A stretch of 64,000 nucleotides of DNA from Aselliscus stoliczkanus. Lineage: Eukaryota > Chordata > Mammalia > Chiroptera > Hipposideridae. Below are positions 1 through 29,875 of the stretch, one piece after another; the stretch's first letter is position 1; every line of letters starts with the position of its first letter. Below the pieces are notes generated by a model. The model did not search any database. It was not told the DNA's origin and was given only the letters and a program-made list of their open reading frames with translations. A program made the position numbers and the translations under genes. The stretch spans positions 105,181,921-105,245,920 of the forward strand of contig CM066733.1 of assembly GCA_033961575.1 (NCBI GenBank). Direction: 5' to 3'.

Positions 1-375
1 CCCCTGCCTTTCTGTACTCCAACCACAGTGCACTTTTTTGTTCATCAACTTGCCAAGCTGGTTTCCACCTCAGGGCCTTTGCACTTGCTTCCTTCTGCCA
101 GGAATGCTCTCCCTGCAGGTCTCAACATGGCTGTCTCCCTCCCTTCATTCAGGCTTCTTCACAGAGGCCTTTCTTGACCATCTCATTGTGTGGCTTTTTC
201 CCCCTTTTAATTTTCTAACATTATACCACATATTGATTTGTTTATAAGTACTATCTGTTTCTTCTCACTAAAATTTATGCTCCATGAGGGTAGGGACCTT
301 GTCTGTCTTGGTCACACTGTAGCCCTACCACAGAGCCTGGCACAGAGTAGGCACTGGGGAAATACTTGCTGAATG
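1..375 (+). mobile_element. L2 LINE 3' fragment
   Basis: The part around 70-110 (GGGCCTTTGCACTTGC and onward) is the end of the L2 reading frame. The stretch 275-375 (CTCCATGAGGGTAGGGACC to TGCTGAATGAATG) is the typical L2 3' tail. It is cut by the window start. Confidence 0.75.
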
Positions 376-956
376 AATGCAAGAAGCATCCCCATTGGCC
401 TTAGCAAGGACTACACTCTGCGACATTTTTTACCATCCTCTTAATTACAGAAATTAAGCTGAATCTAGTGACAGAAATTTGTTTATAATGAAGATCTATT
501 GAGCTAACCAAGAAGAGATGCAGATAGAAAAGGTCTTATAAAGTAAAACGGAGAGTCTCTAAATACTTTCTCCTGGTTTTCAATTAGCCCTCACAATAAA
601 ATTCTACTCTGCACTTTGCTATTTCTTTAACTGCTCTAATTGGAGAAATAAAATTGACACCCTCCTTCCTGTGGGCTTCAGCCTTCCAGCATTCCTGAGC
701 TGGCACCCTACAGGGGTCCATTACCCAAATCCAGCATAACAAATACTTCACTTCACCAGGACTATAGTAAGATTTCAACAGCTAATAGAAATGCTGTGAC
801 TTCCAGCACTATTAGTCTCTTAACAACTTATAAAAATGAAAATGAAAAGCCTTGTGTTGCATTTGGTTCATTCTGGGAAAAAAAAAACTGCTCTTTTCCT
901 GTCATATATTTAGACACCAATATCAATTAATGAGACTATTAAAGGTAAATCTCATG

Positions 957-1065
957 GGCCAGCCGAGTGGCATGGTGGTGAAACGCTGGCTTGGGAAGCC
1001 AGCGGCCCCGGTTCGGGTCCCACATATGAGGGCCAGTGACACTGCCCTCAAAAAAAAAAAAAAAA
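957..1065 (+). mobile_element. Short tRNA-headed bat SINE
   Basis: The head GGCCAGCCGAGTGGCATGG and the B-box-like GGTTCGGGTCCC are followed by GAGGGCCAGTGACACTGCCC and an A tail. Direct repeats GTAAATCTCATGG (945-957) and (1066-1078) flank it as target-site duplications. Confidence 0.93.
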
Positions 1066-2403
1066 GTAAATCTCATGGGTTCTTACCTTCAGCCACCCAA
1101 ACACATTACAGTCATTACAAGCACAAAGTGTAAAACGAATCGCTGAAGAGCAGCAACAAGCCACAAACCACTGAAAATGCTCAGAACCAGAGATCCTATG
1201 TTCATAATGGTTTTCAGAAGGAGGAGGTAAGAGACAGCACATTCTCAGACTGCATGACCAGAGAATGCTGCTATTCTCTGAGAGATGTAAAAAGTGGCAA
1301 GGGACTTGGATTTCAAAAGTACAAACACAAGGAGAATCCCACCTTAATGGGTACCATTATGACATCCAGTTCAATATAATGAGGCTATTTCCACAATCTG
1401 GCCACCAGCCCATATTAGCACAACTTTAGTGATGTGGATACAACAAACTCTGTTTGAACAAGAAATCCCTGGGAAAAAAAAGATCCTTTCATGGGCTCTA
1501 TCCATTTAGCAATCAATCAAAGGGGAAATATTCTTCTAGTAGAGACAGCAGCTCCCATTTGAATCCTAGTAAAATATTAGATGTTTTAAATAAAATAATG
1601 TTCTATGCATGATGCTTACCAATTGCTGTTTTGTGAAAATGTCATGACCACTGATGACCAAATTGGTGAAGGGGAGATAGGGTCAGGGCTTGGGGGTGAG
1701 CATATTACATGGCAGCTGACTAGGTTCCAAGTACACCCAAACTGTGAAGCAACCAAGTCACTTGGTGGAGACCCCATATTGAACAAGAGAGCAAATAAAC
1801 TATCTACAGACCTTTGCAAAACCTCTGCAAAATGTCACATTACTTGCTAAGTGTTTGGTGCAATCATATGATCTTGCCAATATTGGACTATTTTAATACA
1901 CGGAAATGGCTATTTCATATGGTTCAAGCAAGTACAATGTTATCAGCTTAAAGACAGCATGCCAAAGAGAAAATCGGATAGGCACTGGAGTCCTGGCTAT
2001 GGGTTGATATGCCTATTCATCAGCTGTGTTACATTGGCTCAGTCTCTTGGCCTCTCTAAGCCGTTGGAACAAAGTAACACGCCCTCAAATGTGAGTCCTT
2101 TTACTCCCCAACCTTTCTAAGTGTAGCAACAAACAGAGCATCTTCCCATCCCTGTTCAGCTTGGAGCTGACAGTCATCTTTCAGGCTCTCCAAGGCAGAG
2201 TAGCAATGCCTGGGAATTACCCCTTACAAAAGAAAAGTTAAAAAAGAAAAAGAAAGAAAGAAAAAACCTGATATAGTTAGAAACATTTTTTAAATGTAAT
2301 AAGTTTGCAAAATTATTTTGAATCTAGAGTGATTCTTCAAAAATTTGCTGAGATTCGTAATCCTATTAAAAGTCAGCCTCCAAAATGTTTAAAAATCCCA
2401 TTC

Positions 2404-2404
<1 letters not shown>

Positions 2405-2481
<77 letters not shown>
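2405..2481. repeat. A-tract and (AT)n microsatellite
   Basis: About 14 A followed by an almost pure AT run with one interruption. Confidence 0.95.
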
Positions 2482-2485
<4 letters not shown>

Positions 2486-2629
2486 ACCTCATCATCCCAG
2501 AAACACAAGTGCTCTCTCTGGCTGAGGTAATGAGATCCACAGGACATGCCTGGACAATGCAGTCCTTGTGAGTTAAAGCTGGACTCCTTAGCCTGCAGTC
2601 AGTCACTTTGCTGCCAATCATAGTCTCCC

Positions 2630-2665
2630 TCAACACACACAGACACACAGACACACACACACACT
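2630..2665. repeat. (CA)n-rich simple repeat
   Basis: CACACA units interrupted by AGACA. Confidence 0.9.
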
Positions 2666-2903
2666 GGGACCCAGCTCCTCCCACTGACTCCACCCCCACC
2701 CCACCATTTAACAAGAAGGGAGTCTGAACACACCCCCAGACTTAATTCCCAAGGGGTCATCCAAGCAGTGCCAAGCCACTTTGGGCTCCCTTCTTTCTAA
2801 TTGTGGGTGGAGGTGCTTCACTCCAGGAAGGAATCTCAGTCATGAGCAAGCCTACAGGGAAATCAAGCTAAGATACAGCTTAGGCTTGTGTTTATTTCTT
2901 CTT

Positions 2904-2995
2904 CCTACAGATACTGTCTTACTCGTTGTGATGTCCCCAGGACTTGGCACAGTGCCTAACACATGATAGGTGCTCAATAAATCATTTATGAATGC
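2904..2995 (+). mobile_element. L2 3' tail fragment
   Basis: The words GGCACAGTGCCTAACAC and GGTGCTCAATAAAT match the common L2/MIR 3' tail. The fragment is too short to separate these families. Confidence 0.55.
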
Positions 2996-3194
2996 CTAAA
3001 GATCTACTCATCCTAACCAACTAAGATGGATCTAATAAGTCTTTCCTGATGTCACAGGATCATTGATGATTTCTCATTTCTGGTCAACCCTCTGCCTTCC
3101 TAAGACTCATACATTCCCTCCTTCAGCCCAGGGAGTCACAGACACTGATTTTGTGTTTATTGACAGAACAAAAATTATTTTATTGCATATCGCT

Positions 3195-3478
3195 GAAATA
3201 ACCATCCTAATAATTCACATTTACTCAGTGTTACTTTGCATTAGACACAGTTCCAAGAACCTCTCACATGACCTCATTTCATGTTCACATTGACTCTACG
3301 AGGTAGATATTATTACCTACATTCCACAGATTAAAAACAAACAAACAAACAAAAAAACCAGAGAGACAGGGAAGTTGAGCAATTTGCTCACAGCCACAGA
3401 GCTAGTAAGTGACAGCAATATGATTTGAACAGGCAGGAGACCCAGAGCCCAAGCTCTTAACTAATATGCTCTGTTGCA
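3195..3478 (-). mobile_element. MIR SINE (antisense)
   Basis: The antisense MIR order is kept: TTACTTTGCATTAGACAC, ACGAGGTAGATATTATTACC, CACAGAGCTAGTAAGTG, AGCCCAAGCTCTTAACTA. An AAAC-rich insertion sits near 3,333-3,356. Confidence 0.8.
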
Positions 3479-4949
3479 TAATAAAATGCAGTGAGATCTC
3501 ATTTCATAATACATTTTTCAAATACCTTGTAATATATCCCTATGTTTATCAGGGTTTGAAACATTTCACTAAAAAGCCTCGGCTGCATCATATTCTAATA
3601 ACAGCAGGATGATGATGTCAAGCACAACACTGGGGAGGTCTCCTGGCCCTGGAAACATGGAGCCAGCTGTTTAGGTACCTCGTACCTCCCTCGCTTCCGT
3701 AGCCAGTGTTCATCGTCTTTCTGTAGGCCTCACATTTGCTTTCCGCAAATAACTTTTAAAATAAAACCATTATACATGAAGTATCACTATGTATTCATTT
3801 CAATAAGAGTTTTAGATGCAGTTCAGAATGCTGACATCCCTTAAAACTTTAAAAACTGCATTCTATGCCTAGATGCTAAAAATCCATATGTATTCTTAAA
3901 GCCGGGTGAACATGTTGAAGATATATCAGTATTAATTTAGGAAAGTTAATAGCCCTAGGGAAAGTGGTTTCCAATCCTGATGAAACATCCTCAGTACCAA
4001 CAAAAAAACTAAATATTTAAGAAGGAAGGAAAACCCAGCTTAGACGAGAGCAGAGAGACAAGCACTGTTGAATCCAAGGAATACTTATGGAAAAAGAACA
4101 ATGGGACAAATATGTGTAAGTCACTATTCCATCTCAAGAGACCCTATGTCTGCTTCCAACCTATAAAATTCCACTTCCCTGATAGCTCCACCCATATGTC
4201 AAGCTCCTTTGAGTTCTGTACCCTCGGCAAACAGTGCCAGGGTACCGTATCATTTTAAACTGTGCTAATCTGAGTTCTTAAATATTTAAATGGAACACTT
4301 CTGTCTTGCCAACAAAATTGTAAACTACTTTAGAGATGCCAAGACTTCTGCTTTGTGTACTCATGTAATAAATCATTGCAATCTGCTATACTCTGTGAGA
4401 TACTCATGGTATAACCATACCCAGTCCTTATAGAGTAAGGGGAATACACAGGCTTCATTGAACACCATCAAAAATACCAGTGTTGCATGTTCATTCACTT
4501 TAAATTGTAATTACTGACATTGGTAAAGTTGATGGAACACTAATTTCAACTAAATTAACCTTGGAAATCTGATAAAAGCTTAGTTTCTGAGAACATTCTT
4601 TTTCCCTATAAAGCACTATTCCACCAGGTAAAGGACCTCCATCTTGCCTGACACATATAAGGCACATGGTAATTATACACATGGCTTCCTTGTGTAAGCA
4701 CAAATCTTAGCTCATTTTGAAGTATACAGTGATAGCAGTGAAAAACAGGGTGAGCTTAATCCCAACAGTAGAAACCACCACACACAAAGGCACAATGCTT
4801 GGAGGGGTGAGTGTTCAGGGACAAGGGAAGGGAGAGAAAATAAACATTTAAATTTGTGGATGTGAGGATTTAGAAATTCAAGTTAAATAGGGACATATTC
4901 ATCCCCTTCCAAAGTATTTCAGTTAATACCACATTATTGGAGAGTGCTA

Positions 4950-4998
4950 AGAACAATAGTTAAGAATTTTGAGCATTTATTTTCTGCCAGGCACTGTG

Positions 4999-5045
<47 letters not shown>

Positions 5046-5230
5046 ATCTCATTTAATCCGCATCAATCCTTAAAAGCTGGACACAAAGGTCCTGATTTCA
5101 CAGATGGGAAAACAAAGGGTCAAAGCAGTAGAACTGTGCTCAAAGCCTCACAGCTATTATGCAGCAAAGAATATTCAAACCCAGAGCTGCCTGACACCAA
5201 AGTCCATGCCTTTCCCTTGCAGTCTTCTTC
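4950..5230 (-). mobile_element. MIR SINE (antisense) with TG expansion
   Basis: GAGCATTTATTTTCTGCCAG and CACTGTGCT at the 5' side and AATCTCATTTAATCC, CACAGATGGGAAAAC and CCCAGAGCTGCCTGAC beyond are antisense MIR. A (TG)n run at 5,002-5,042 sits inside it. Confidence 0.75.
5002..5042. repeat. (TG)n microsatellite
   Basis: About 20 uninterrupted TG units, within the MIR copy. Confidence 0.97.
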
Positions 5231-5741
5231 GAATGATGCTGTGGGTTTTTATAAAGACAAAATCACGATCCTACTGCAATATAACTTCCCAGAGTAAAGT
5301 CACAGATGGTAAACAGATGGCTTAAACTCGGCCAGACCCCAAATACTGTCAATATCCCACAAAAGTAAGTTTCCTTCTCATCCGCCATAGCCCTGCCATC
5401 ACCATAGACCCCCTCTCTCCCCTGCCACCTCCCTGGACTCTGGAATGCCTGAGGCTGGGCAAAGGAAGTAGTGAGAAGTTACTCCTTCAGACAAGGCAGA
5501 AGGTTAAATTCCTACATTGATAAGCACTCAGGTATTCCCAGGTTGCATCTAAACTCCAACCAATCTTTCCTGCATGATGGCTTCAACACAGACACCAGCA
5601 CTTCAACCCAGCCCAATTCTCTTTTACCACCTGCTCATCTGGAACGATGTCACAAGCCAATGAGAGAACACAGAGGAAAGCACTGAATAAGGGGAAAGTA
5701 GTAGCAGCTTTTTACTAAATTATCAAGATATATCTAATCCA

Positions 5742-5775
<34 letters not shown>
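5742..5775. repeat. (CA)n microsatellite
   Basis: About 17 uninterrupted CA units. Confidence 0.97.
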
Positions 5776-5777
<2 letters not shown>

Positions 5778-6864
5778 CCTTTGTACCAAACGTAAGAGTG
5801 TTCGCCACATGAACAAACTAAGTCAGAAGTCAAAAACCTGCTTTTCAGAAGTCTAAGGAAAGCCTCATTTGAATTTGTCCATCCAATCACAATAAAGCAT
5901 GGATCCCTGCCTTCAAATAAAGTAATGATCCATGTTGCTCCAAGATCAGAACCTTTTCCCTCCAACAGCTGGGCTCAGAGAAAGCCAGAGAAGAGCCTTC
6001 AGGCAGGTCACTTAGCACACACCAAGTGGCTCCACCCAGGAACTAAGAGGAGGCCCTGTGAGTCACTGCACTTCAGGTCCTGACAACAACAGGGGACGGG
6101 TGGCTGTCCAGAGGCCTGGGGAGGCGGAAGCAGCTGGGCAGCAGCATTGCCAAGGGGCCAGAGGATGACATACCTGCCCAGAGTATGCAGGGAAGCTCTC
6201 CTCCCAGACCCCAGACCCTGAACGGCATCCCCAGGGGACAAGCTTTCCTGCCATTCTCCATCGAAAACAGAAAAGGGCTAATTCTGAACCCCCATCCAAT
6301 AACACGGACACACACACTAACTAGGAAATAATCCCACTGCCACAGGAGGTAACTCGTGCCTCATCTAATAAAAAGGATATCATGGCCTGCCAGCTGACAT
6401 TCATTTAACAAGAATGTAAAACATTAACTCTGGTTGCAAAAATGAAATAATTAGAATAGCAATAATATATCTGTGTAATCTAAAGGAAAGTAACTCAAGA
6501 AAAAAACTAAAATGTTTTCAGGCCTCATTTTTTTCTTACAAAAAGAAAAATGTCCTTCGTGAGACATAAGTGGGGGAAAAGATCTAGTCTTAATTGAATA
6601 TCACTGAGAAGATAGCACTGCTAAATTTAAACCTGTAAATTGTCAATATCTGTACATACTCATGAAGCAGACACACAGCGGCAGCTTTTTAATCTTCCAT
6701 TATGAGATCAGATGAAAGCCTATCCAGGAGGTGGGTGGGCTGCATCCTACAGGCTTTAGTCATTTAAGTCCATCTCTCTCTCCCAGATACTTTCTCCCCT
6801 ATAGCCACCCCTGACTCCCACCCTCTGTACAGAGACTCTTCCCATACAAGGCCGATTCCCCAGG

Positions 6865-7020
6865 CTTTAATCCTGACTGCACCACTTACTCAGCATATCT
6901 GATCTCAGTTTCCTCACCAAGAAAATGGGGAGTGTGATCCCTGCCCCAGCCACCTCACAGAGTTGTCAAAGGAGCTAATTAGGTAACAAATCTGACAGCA
7001 CTTTGAAAAAGGTGCTTGGC
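6865..7020 (+). mobile_element. MIR SINE (sense)
   Basis: CCACTTACT, TCAGTTTCCTCACC, AAAATGGGGAGTG and GTGCTTGGCATTTG occur in the MIR order. An AAAT-rich run follows at 7,028-7,060. Confidence 0.75.
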
Positions 7021-7522
7021 ATTTGTAAAAAAATAAATAAATAAATAAAAATAAAAATACAAAGTTTGAGTATAAATAAGGAATGCAAAACTAAATATAG
7101 ATCATTTTGTTAAAAAAGTTACAATAAGTGAAAAGTGTCTGAAAGATAAATTATTTAAACACCTACTAGTATTATGTCTTGTAAAACAGACTAAATCTCC
7201 CAGTTCTTTCTTTTAATAAAATGTTTGGTAGTTATAAAATTACTATTAATTACTATTAATAGTTTTGGTTGATATAAATTACTATTAATACAAATGTGTC
7301 CTCAATGATTCAGTAACACAAAAGATTGTTTGAATAGGACAACTGGGGCTTTGATGTTCATTATTATCATAATAAAAATAAAACACAATTCAGGATCAAA
7401 TCTAATTCATGGGTACACATTAGTGCATGTTTTTTTGTTTGTTTGTTTTTTCATTAACCCTTCATTACAAGTCGTGATCTTACAGAAGTATATGTGGACT
7501 TAGGTTATTATTATTATTATTA

Positions 7523-7624
7523 TTTTTTTGAGGGCAGTGTCACTGGCCCTCATATGTGGGACCCGAACCGGGGCCGCTGGCATCCCAAGCTAACTCTTAA
7601 CCACTGCGCCACTCGGCTGGCCCC
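7523..7624 (-). mobile_element. Short tRNA-headed bat SINE
   Basis: The reverse complement of the short SINE: T-run, GAGGGCAGTGTCACTGGCCC, GGGACCCGAACCGG, ending CACTCGGCTGGCCCC. It inserted next to a TTA-repeat stretch, so the target duplication is unclear. Confidence 0.9.
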
Positions 7625-10078
7625 ATATTATTTTTAATGATCAAAAAATCTATGCAACAAGCGCCCATAGATCTAAGGACTGAGAGTAAATTATTTTATA
7701 TTTGCTATAGCTTGTTAAGTCAAAAGGTGCTTCATTTGATGTTATTTATAATATAAAAGAGTGGTTTTGCTAACCAGGAAAATAAAATCAATTTCTATAA
7801 CTATACATACTATTGGTCAAGCTTTAAAAAAGGATTTTCTAAAATGTCCTAGTAGCAGTAACAATAACATCCCTGGGCCTTTAAATTAATTTAAAAAATT
7901 TTAAATGCCAAAATTAACTCCACATAAGTATACCTGAAAGAGCAAATTAATATGAGCATATTTTAATGTCTGCTGCTTTATAGAAGGATATGTAAAGTTT
8001 TATATTCATAGAATATGTTAATGCTTAAAAACACATTTAATTGTGAGAACTACAAGGGTTTTGTACAAAAAAGAACAAAAATTATGGAACCTGATATACT
8101 TAAAATGAAGAGACCCTGTTTTTTCCTTTTACATGAAGGAAGTATGTTTCCTTTGGCATTTGGACTTTCTAAAATCTAAAGGGGTTACTTAGTAGATGGC
8201 AAGTGTTATGTGGGCCACTAACGTAAATTGTCTCTAGTCAGCTTTTTGAAGCACTGAAATAGAAATTTTAACACAGAAAATTAGTTATTTCTATGTGTTC
8301 TGTGAATCACTCTAAACCAGTATGTGAGATTTTTCACTGAAATGGTGGTCTCTCCTAAACTTAGGAGATAAACAAACAGAGAAGCCTTCTTTGCCAACAA
8401 AAAATGGTTGAAGATATTAAATCTGTCTAAATCCAAAATAACCAAGTCACTCTTGAAATCTTCTCTCTCTTTCTTTTACTTTCCAGGCAAAATATCAGAA
8501 TTGTATCAGCTTGCAAGTCTCATTGGAGAATTCTAGTTTAAAATACACCAACATTTACAACTATATCCTATAGAAGTCCTCTCACAAAACATCTTCTATC
8601 AATCAGCCTGAGGTCATACATCAGTGAGTACTTGATGAATTTCAGTAGTACATTGTTTTTAATTTTATCAATAAACTAGCTCTCATGTATATTTTTTCTA
8701 CACCCAGTAATTTTGAACATTTTAAATATGCCATCGCAAATGATACAGTGACTGTGTAGGGAAATATTATTTAAGGATGAAGTATCATAATATCTGTAGT
8801 TTACTTTGAAATGATTCAGTGGAGAAAAATGCACGTACAAATAGACACACATAGGTAGAGAATTTTTTGATACATAAAAGTAAATATGGCTTATATTACA
8901 GATGATGTGTGTATGGATATTCATTATATTATTGTTTCCACCTTTTATATGTTGAAAAACTTACGTTTTAAAATATTTTAAAATTGGATTTTTGCACCTC
9001 ATTGGTTTTATCCTCAAAGGAGATTTTTAAAAGTTTTATTTTTAAAACATAAAGTTTAAAAACTAAAAGAGAATCAAAACTCTTCATTTATCTAGAAATT
9101 ACTTTTTGTAGTTTTTTGGGTGCTCCACATTTTCAGTTTTCTTCACTTAAGTAATGCTTTCTGTCTGAAATGGCTATTAGTAATTAATAACACTAATTTA
9201 AAAAACTCAAGAAAATATGAATTCTAGAAAATTATTTAGGTTTTACAAAGTAGGCTTTCCTTTTCCCTCCATACTTTCCTAGACTTTACCCAACATTCAT
9301 TGTTACCAGACACTAGCTCCATTCTCATATCCTCTTGAAAATAATCGGTGAGCAGGGCCTATCATACTTAACACTTATTTCAAAGCCTATAAGAAAGATT
9401 TTGTAATTTGTAAGAAAGGTTTTCTTTTTTAATGTGACACATAAAGCTAACAGGGCATGTGTGTCTTATAAAAAATCATGAACTGGTCAGGTTTTTTGTT
9501 GGGGTTTCTAATGGGTTTTGGGGAGTAGTTGGTTATTAATTTCTGTTTGTTTTTTGGTTTTTGTGGGTATTTTTTGTTTTGTTTTGTTTTTCTGTTTGTG
9601 TTTTAATGAAGAGCTATAGAAGCTTTAAGGAAACTGAAGGGCCCAGAGAAAAACTAAGAGAATTTTTAAATTGTAATCATAGTGTCTTCTCACTCTCCTC
9701 TCCAGAATTTCAGAACACCAACATTTTGTATGGTGGTCATACAAAGGCCAGTAAAGCACCAGGGCATCCACCACCTACTTCTAAAATTCCTATTTGCTGT
9801 TACAGCTGCTGATTAAAACAAGATACTGAAAAGTTCTATTCATCATTGCTTTTATTAGATAATAATGACTAATTTTTCTAGGCATATTTTAACTTCAATA
9901 ATAAATTTACCTTCAAGAAATTAGAAAAATAAGCTTCTGTAGCTTCCACCGAAATGTCACACCTTTATCTGATGAATGCTTATTTAAAACTCTCTCTACT
10001 TTCATGACATGAAAATCCCTTCAAAATGTATGCTATTAAAATGTCTAAATTTGGAAAACATCTGGCCTGTCAAATTAT

Positions 10079-10094
10079 GGGGGGGGGAGGGGGG
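10079..10094. repeat. G-rich tract
   Basis: Nine G, one A and six G on the plus strand, in AT-rich intron 8. Confidence 0.9.
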
Positions 10095-10239
10095 CCTTGT
10101 GGTTTTTAAGTACATTGTTTGAGGTGGTGTATTTGGAAAGAAATCACTTATTCTCAGGCTTCATAGAGAACTAACCCTGAAAACAAATGTATGTGGTAGT
10201 TCACTGCTACCATAGAGAATCAATAGCCATCTATTTAAT

Positions 10240-10560
10240 TTGCTAAGACAATGTAAATTAGTAACTTCCAGCCAGATGTGTGATATACACATCAAACAAA
10301 CTGCAACCTGTTCATTATGAAAATCCTGTCAACACACATAGAGCCACTTGATGACATTTTATCTAAGGCAGTTTCCACATTTGCAGCTATAAAAATTGTA
10401 CTAAGAATTTTTATACAAAGAATTGGAGCTGAGCCTCATAAAAGGGTAATCAATTTCAGCTTTTCATCTTGTGTGCGTCTGTGTTTATTTCTATTTTCAT
10501 TTAGAGGTATAAAACATTCAGAAAAAATGTGTGCCATGCTATTTTTCCTTCTGTAAATCA
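10240..10560. promoter_or_regulatory. Candidate conserved noncoding block in intron 8
   Basis: An unbroken, repeat-free AT-rich stretch with homeodomain-like words such as TTCATTATG and GGTAATCAATTTC. The evidence is texture only. Confidence 0.25.
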
Positions 10561-11111
10561 TTTATCCTCATTACATCTTTTTAATCTGATGTAAACTTGG
10601 TAGCCTAATCCTGTAGCTCTGAAGAAGTGTGTAAAGTGAAGAATGACAGAGTCAACAGAAGAAAGAAAATACACTTATCCACTGGAAAACAAAACAGAAT
10701 ATTTCAAAATGATTCCAAACATAAATTAAGTTTACCCATTGGGAGGTCTAACTTGCATTCTGATCATTTATATGGGTTTGTGTGACTATAGACCCTGCTG
10801 TTTGATAAAAAATGATTACTAACCACAGGCACCCACCAGAGAACAGAGTGTATGTATAATGCTTGTGATGTCTCAGACATACAAAGCACCGTCTTAAAGA
10901 ATGTCCATTTCCTTTCCATGGTAAGCAGACATCATTTTTCACTCTTTAATACTTATGCTTCACAAAGTGGCTTATTTATGAATTAGGATTTGTCATTTTC
11001 TCTTATGTTTATTTTAATAATATGAAAAACTGCATTCATAAAATAGATGGTTTTGTTTCATGATACCCAAAATATTGCTGTTTCCTGCTCTGTATTAAAA
11101 CCCACAGCCTT

Positions 11112-11231
11112 GGGCCGGCCAACTGGCACGGTGGTTAAGCGCTGGCTTGAGAAGCCAGCGGCCCTGGTTCGGGTCCCACATATGAGGGCCAGTGATACTG
11201 CCCTCAAAAAAAATTAAAAATAAATAAAAAT
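11112..11231 (+). mobile_element. Short tRNA-headed bat SINE
   Basis: GGGCCGGCCAACTGGCACGG to CAGTGATACTGCCCTC and an A-rich tail. Flanking duplications AAAACCCACAGCCTT lie at 11,097-11,111 and 11,232-11,246. Confidence 0.94.
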
Positions 11232-12523
11232 AAAACCCACAGCCTTTGTGCTATTACAAAAACTTAATAGTGTTTATTTTAACACTGCTACTAAACTGAA
11301 AAAATAAAATAAAATGATTCTTCTCAATAACCAGCTATTATTCTTGAGTACTGAATTCTTATCTAAACTAAATTCATTCCCAAGTCTATTGAATTAAACT
11401 TCCTATTAAACAGGGCACAAAGTAAACAGTCTCATTGCCAAGCATAATATTTCCAAGTACTACATTTTTAATTTGGCAATTTAAAAGAGCATGGAATAAA
11501 TCCAGTCCTCATCACCAATAGTATAGTCTGATTCCAAAAAGCACCCTTTAGTCAACTTCCTAATGTCAAAATACCATTTCTACTAAGTGCCTAGTGTGTC
11601 AACTCTTCCAAAGTAAATAACTCCTGAGGTGCCCTAAAATCACAAGAATTTCAACCTCAAAATAAAAGAAAGCCAAAAGAAAAAAAGGAAGAAGAAAAAA
11701 ATGGCAACTGCGTACACAAAAGGGTTCTTCATAAAGGCTTCAACCTTTTGACTTTCACAAACATTATACAGAACGTGCTTTCTTCACAAGCCCCACGCCA
11801 GGCCACGTGATCAGCCTGCAGAGCCACAAGATTATTGTTTCTAGAAAGAATACGGCTCAAATGTGGCTTGCCTTGGCCGCCTAGCCAGCTGCTTCCGCAG
11901 GTCGCACAGCGAGGCCGGTTGCTCACCGTGTGATGATGTTGTCAAACAACGCTTGCTTGCGGGGGCCTGGGTCCAAACTTGCAGCACTAGCTTGAGTCCG
12001 TTCGCTTTCTGGAGGTTAAAGTCAGACCCTCTTGGTCACTTAAACCCCCTTTGTGGTTCAGGGGGAAAATCACTCTCTCAGAACTCTTAACTTTGATTGG
12101 AGACTCTGTTTAAAATTAAGAACTTCAAACCCAGATTTGAAAAAGTGAAACAGATGTCCTGTTTGTTATCCATAAACGGCTCCGTACGTGAGACCCTTTC
12201 CTTTCTCTCTCTCTTTTTTTCTTTATGCCGCATTAAGTTTTATTTAATGCAGAGTTCGCTTAAAAGGTTAAAAGAGAGAGAGTAGAAAGTAACTATGGAC
12301 TGTGGATGGAAAAACTGCTAAATCTTTCTCTCGACTATAACGAAGGAAACCTCTTGATGAAGATGAAAGTGCTCCAGCTGCCGCTTCCCAACGCAAGCAG
12401 CCCTCGGAGTCAAAGCCGGCGTCCCCGTGGGACCCCAGCCTCGCCCAACCCGCGGGGCCCGCCACCTGCACCCTCGTGGAGATCAGGGGCGCCTGGTGTG
12501 GGCGAAGGGGTCTCAGGCACTCA

Positions 12524-28616
<16,093 letters not shown>

Positions 28617-29601
28617 CTGAAGAGACTGATATCTTTACTTCAGTGTATCACTGATGTTGTAAAAGAACAACTCGGCGTACAGAATATTTTTCTTGAACAA
28701 TAGGGGATGCGAGTATAGGAAAGTCGCTAATCGAGGGCAATTTGGGCAATCTTAGGAGTTTCTGTGTATCAAATGCCGGCGGGACCCCCGTAGAGCCAGG
28801 CTTTCCTTCTGTTCCGCGTTGCGAACCCGGGTCCTCGGAAAAACAACATACTAATCCCCGACGTTTGCTCTTCAGTCGGGTGGTATTGGAGGCGGATCCG
28901 AGCCTCTTTGGGAAGAACAGGAAAGCCGGGCGTCTCTTTCAGGCCACTGTGAAGACAACAGCATCAGAGCGTCAGAGATCTGCGGCTCCACAACCCCTCA
29001 TGCCCTCGCCCGGAATTCCGGAAAGGGCCTCAGCGCGTGGCTCAGCTTTCATTGGTGATTTTATTTTTTAAATATAGAGAAATCAGCAGAGAGACTGAAC
29101 CCCCCCCTTGCAAATGATGCCACATTCTCCAGCCCCCCTGGGAAGTTGCCCAAGCAACCAAACGCCTGTTTCTGAAGACCCGTAGGAGACCCCCAGCTGC
29201 CGGTGCCCGTGCCCGCGACCCCCGGCCAGGCGCGAGTCCCAGGAAAGAAGGTTTCCGCAAATCCGAATTCCTCCACAGCGCTGCGGTCGCCTTCCCGTAA
29301 CCCCACTTGGGCAGCTCTGGAACTTGGCTACCTTCTCTAACTTGGGTCTCAAGTCTCAGGGATTCCTCACAAAGTGGCACTTACACATCAAGTCCCTCGG
29401 GACTCCCGAGGCGACCCAGAGCTCTCCCTGCACGGCAGGGGCGACGACACGCCGGGCACGGCCGCGCCAGGTTAACAGGTGGTACCTTCACGACAGCCCC
29501 TGGCGGGCACCAGGGGGTAGGAGGCGGTCCGGCCTCTCTCCCTCTGCGGTAACGCTGCGGGTGCAGTTGGGAGGGCGCAGGGTGTCTTCCGCTTCACCTA
29601 C

Positions 29602-29875
29602 CTTTAGTCCTCGAAGGCGGCAAAGGGTGCGGAGGCGCCTGCCTCTTAATTGTACTCATGTCTACGGTCAAACTAAACGACTCGGCCGGCCTCTCCGCTT
29701 CCCACCCGCAGAGAGGAGCGGATCGCGCCCTGGCTCCCTTTTCTCTCCCCTGGTCATAGATTGGGGGAGGGGTGCGTGGGAGAAGGAGGGGGAACGCAGG
29801 CTTTGGGACGGGTGAGGTGGGTTTAGAATCGTCCTCCTCGATAGTTGCTACAAAGCCAGCACATTCCTAATTGGA
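29602..29875 (-). other. SIM1: Hypothetical noncoding first exon of SIM1
   Basis: A strong donor-like site AAG|GTAGGTGAAG lies on the minus strand with its exon edge at 29,602, about 270 bp below the start site predicted from the TATA box. It could splice to the acceptor-like site at 28,617. This is inferred only from signal order. Confidence 0.3.
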
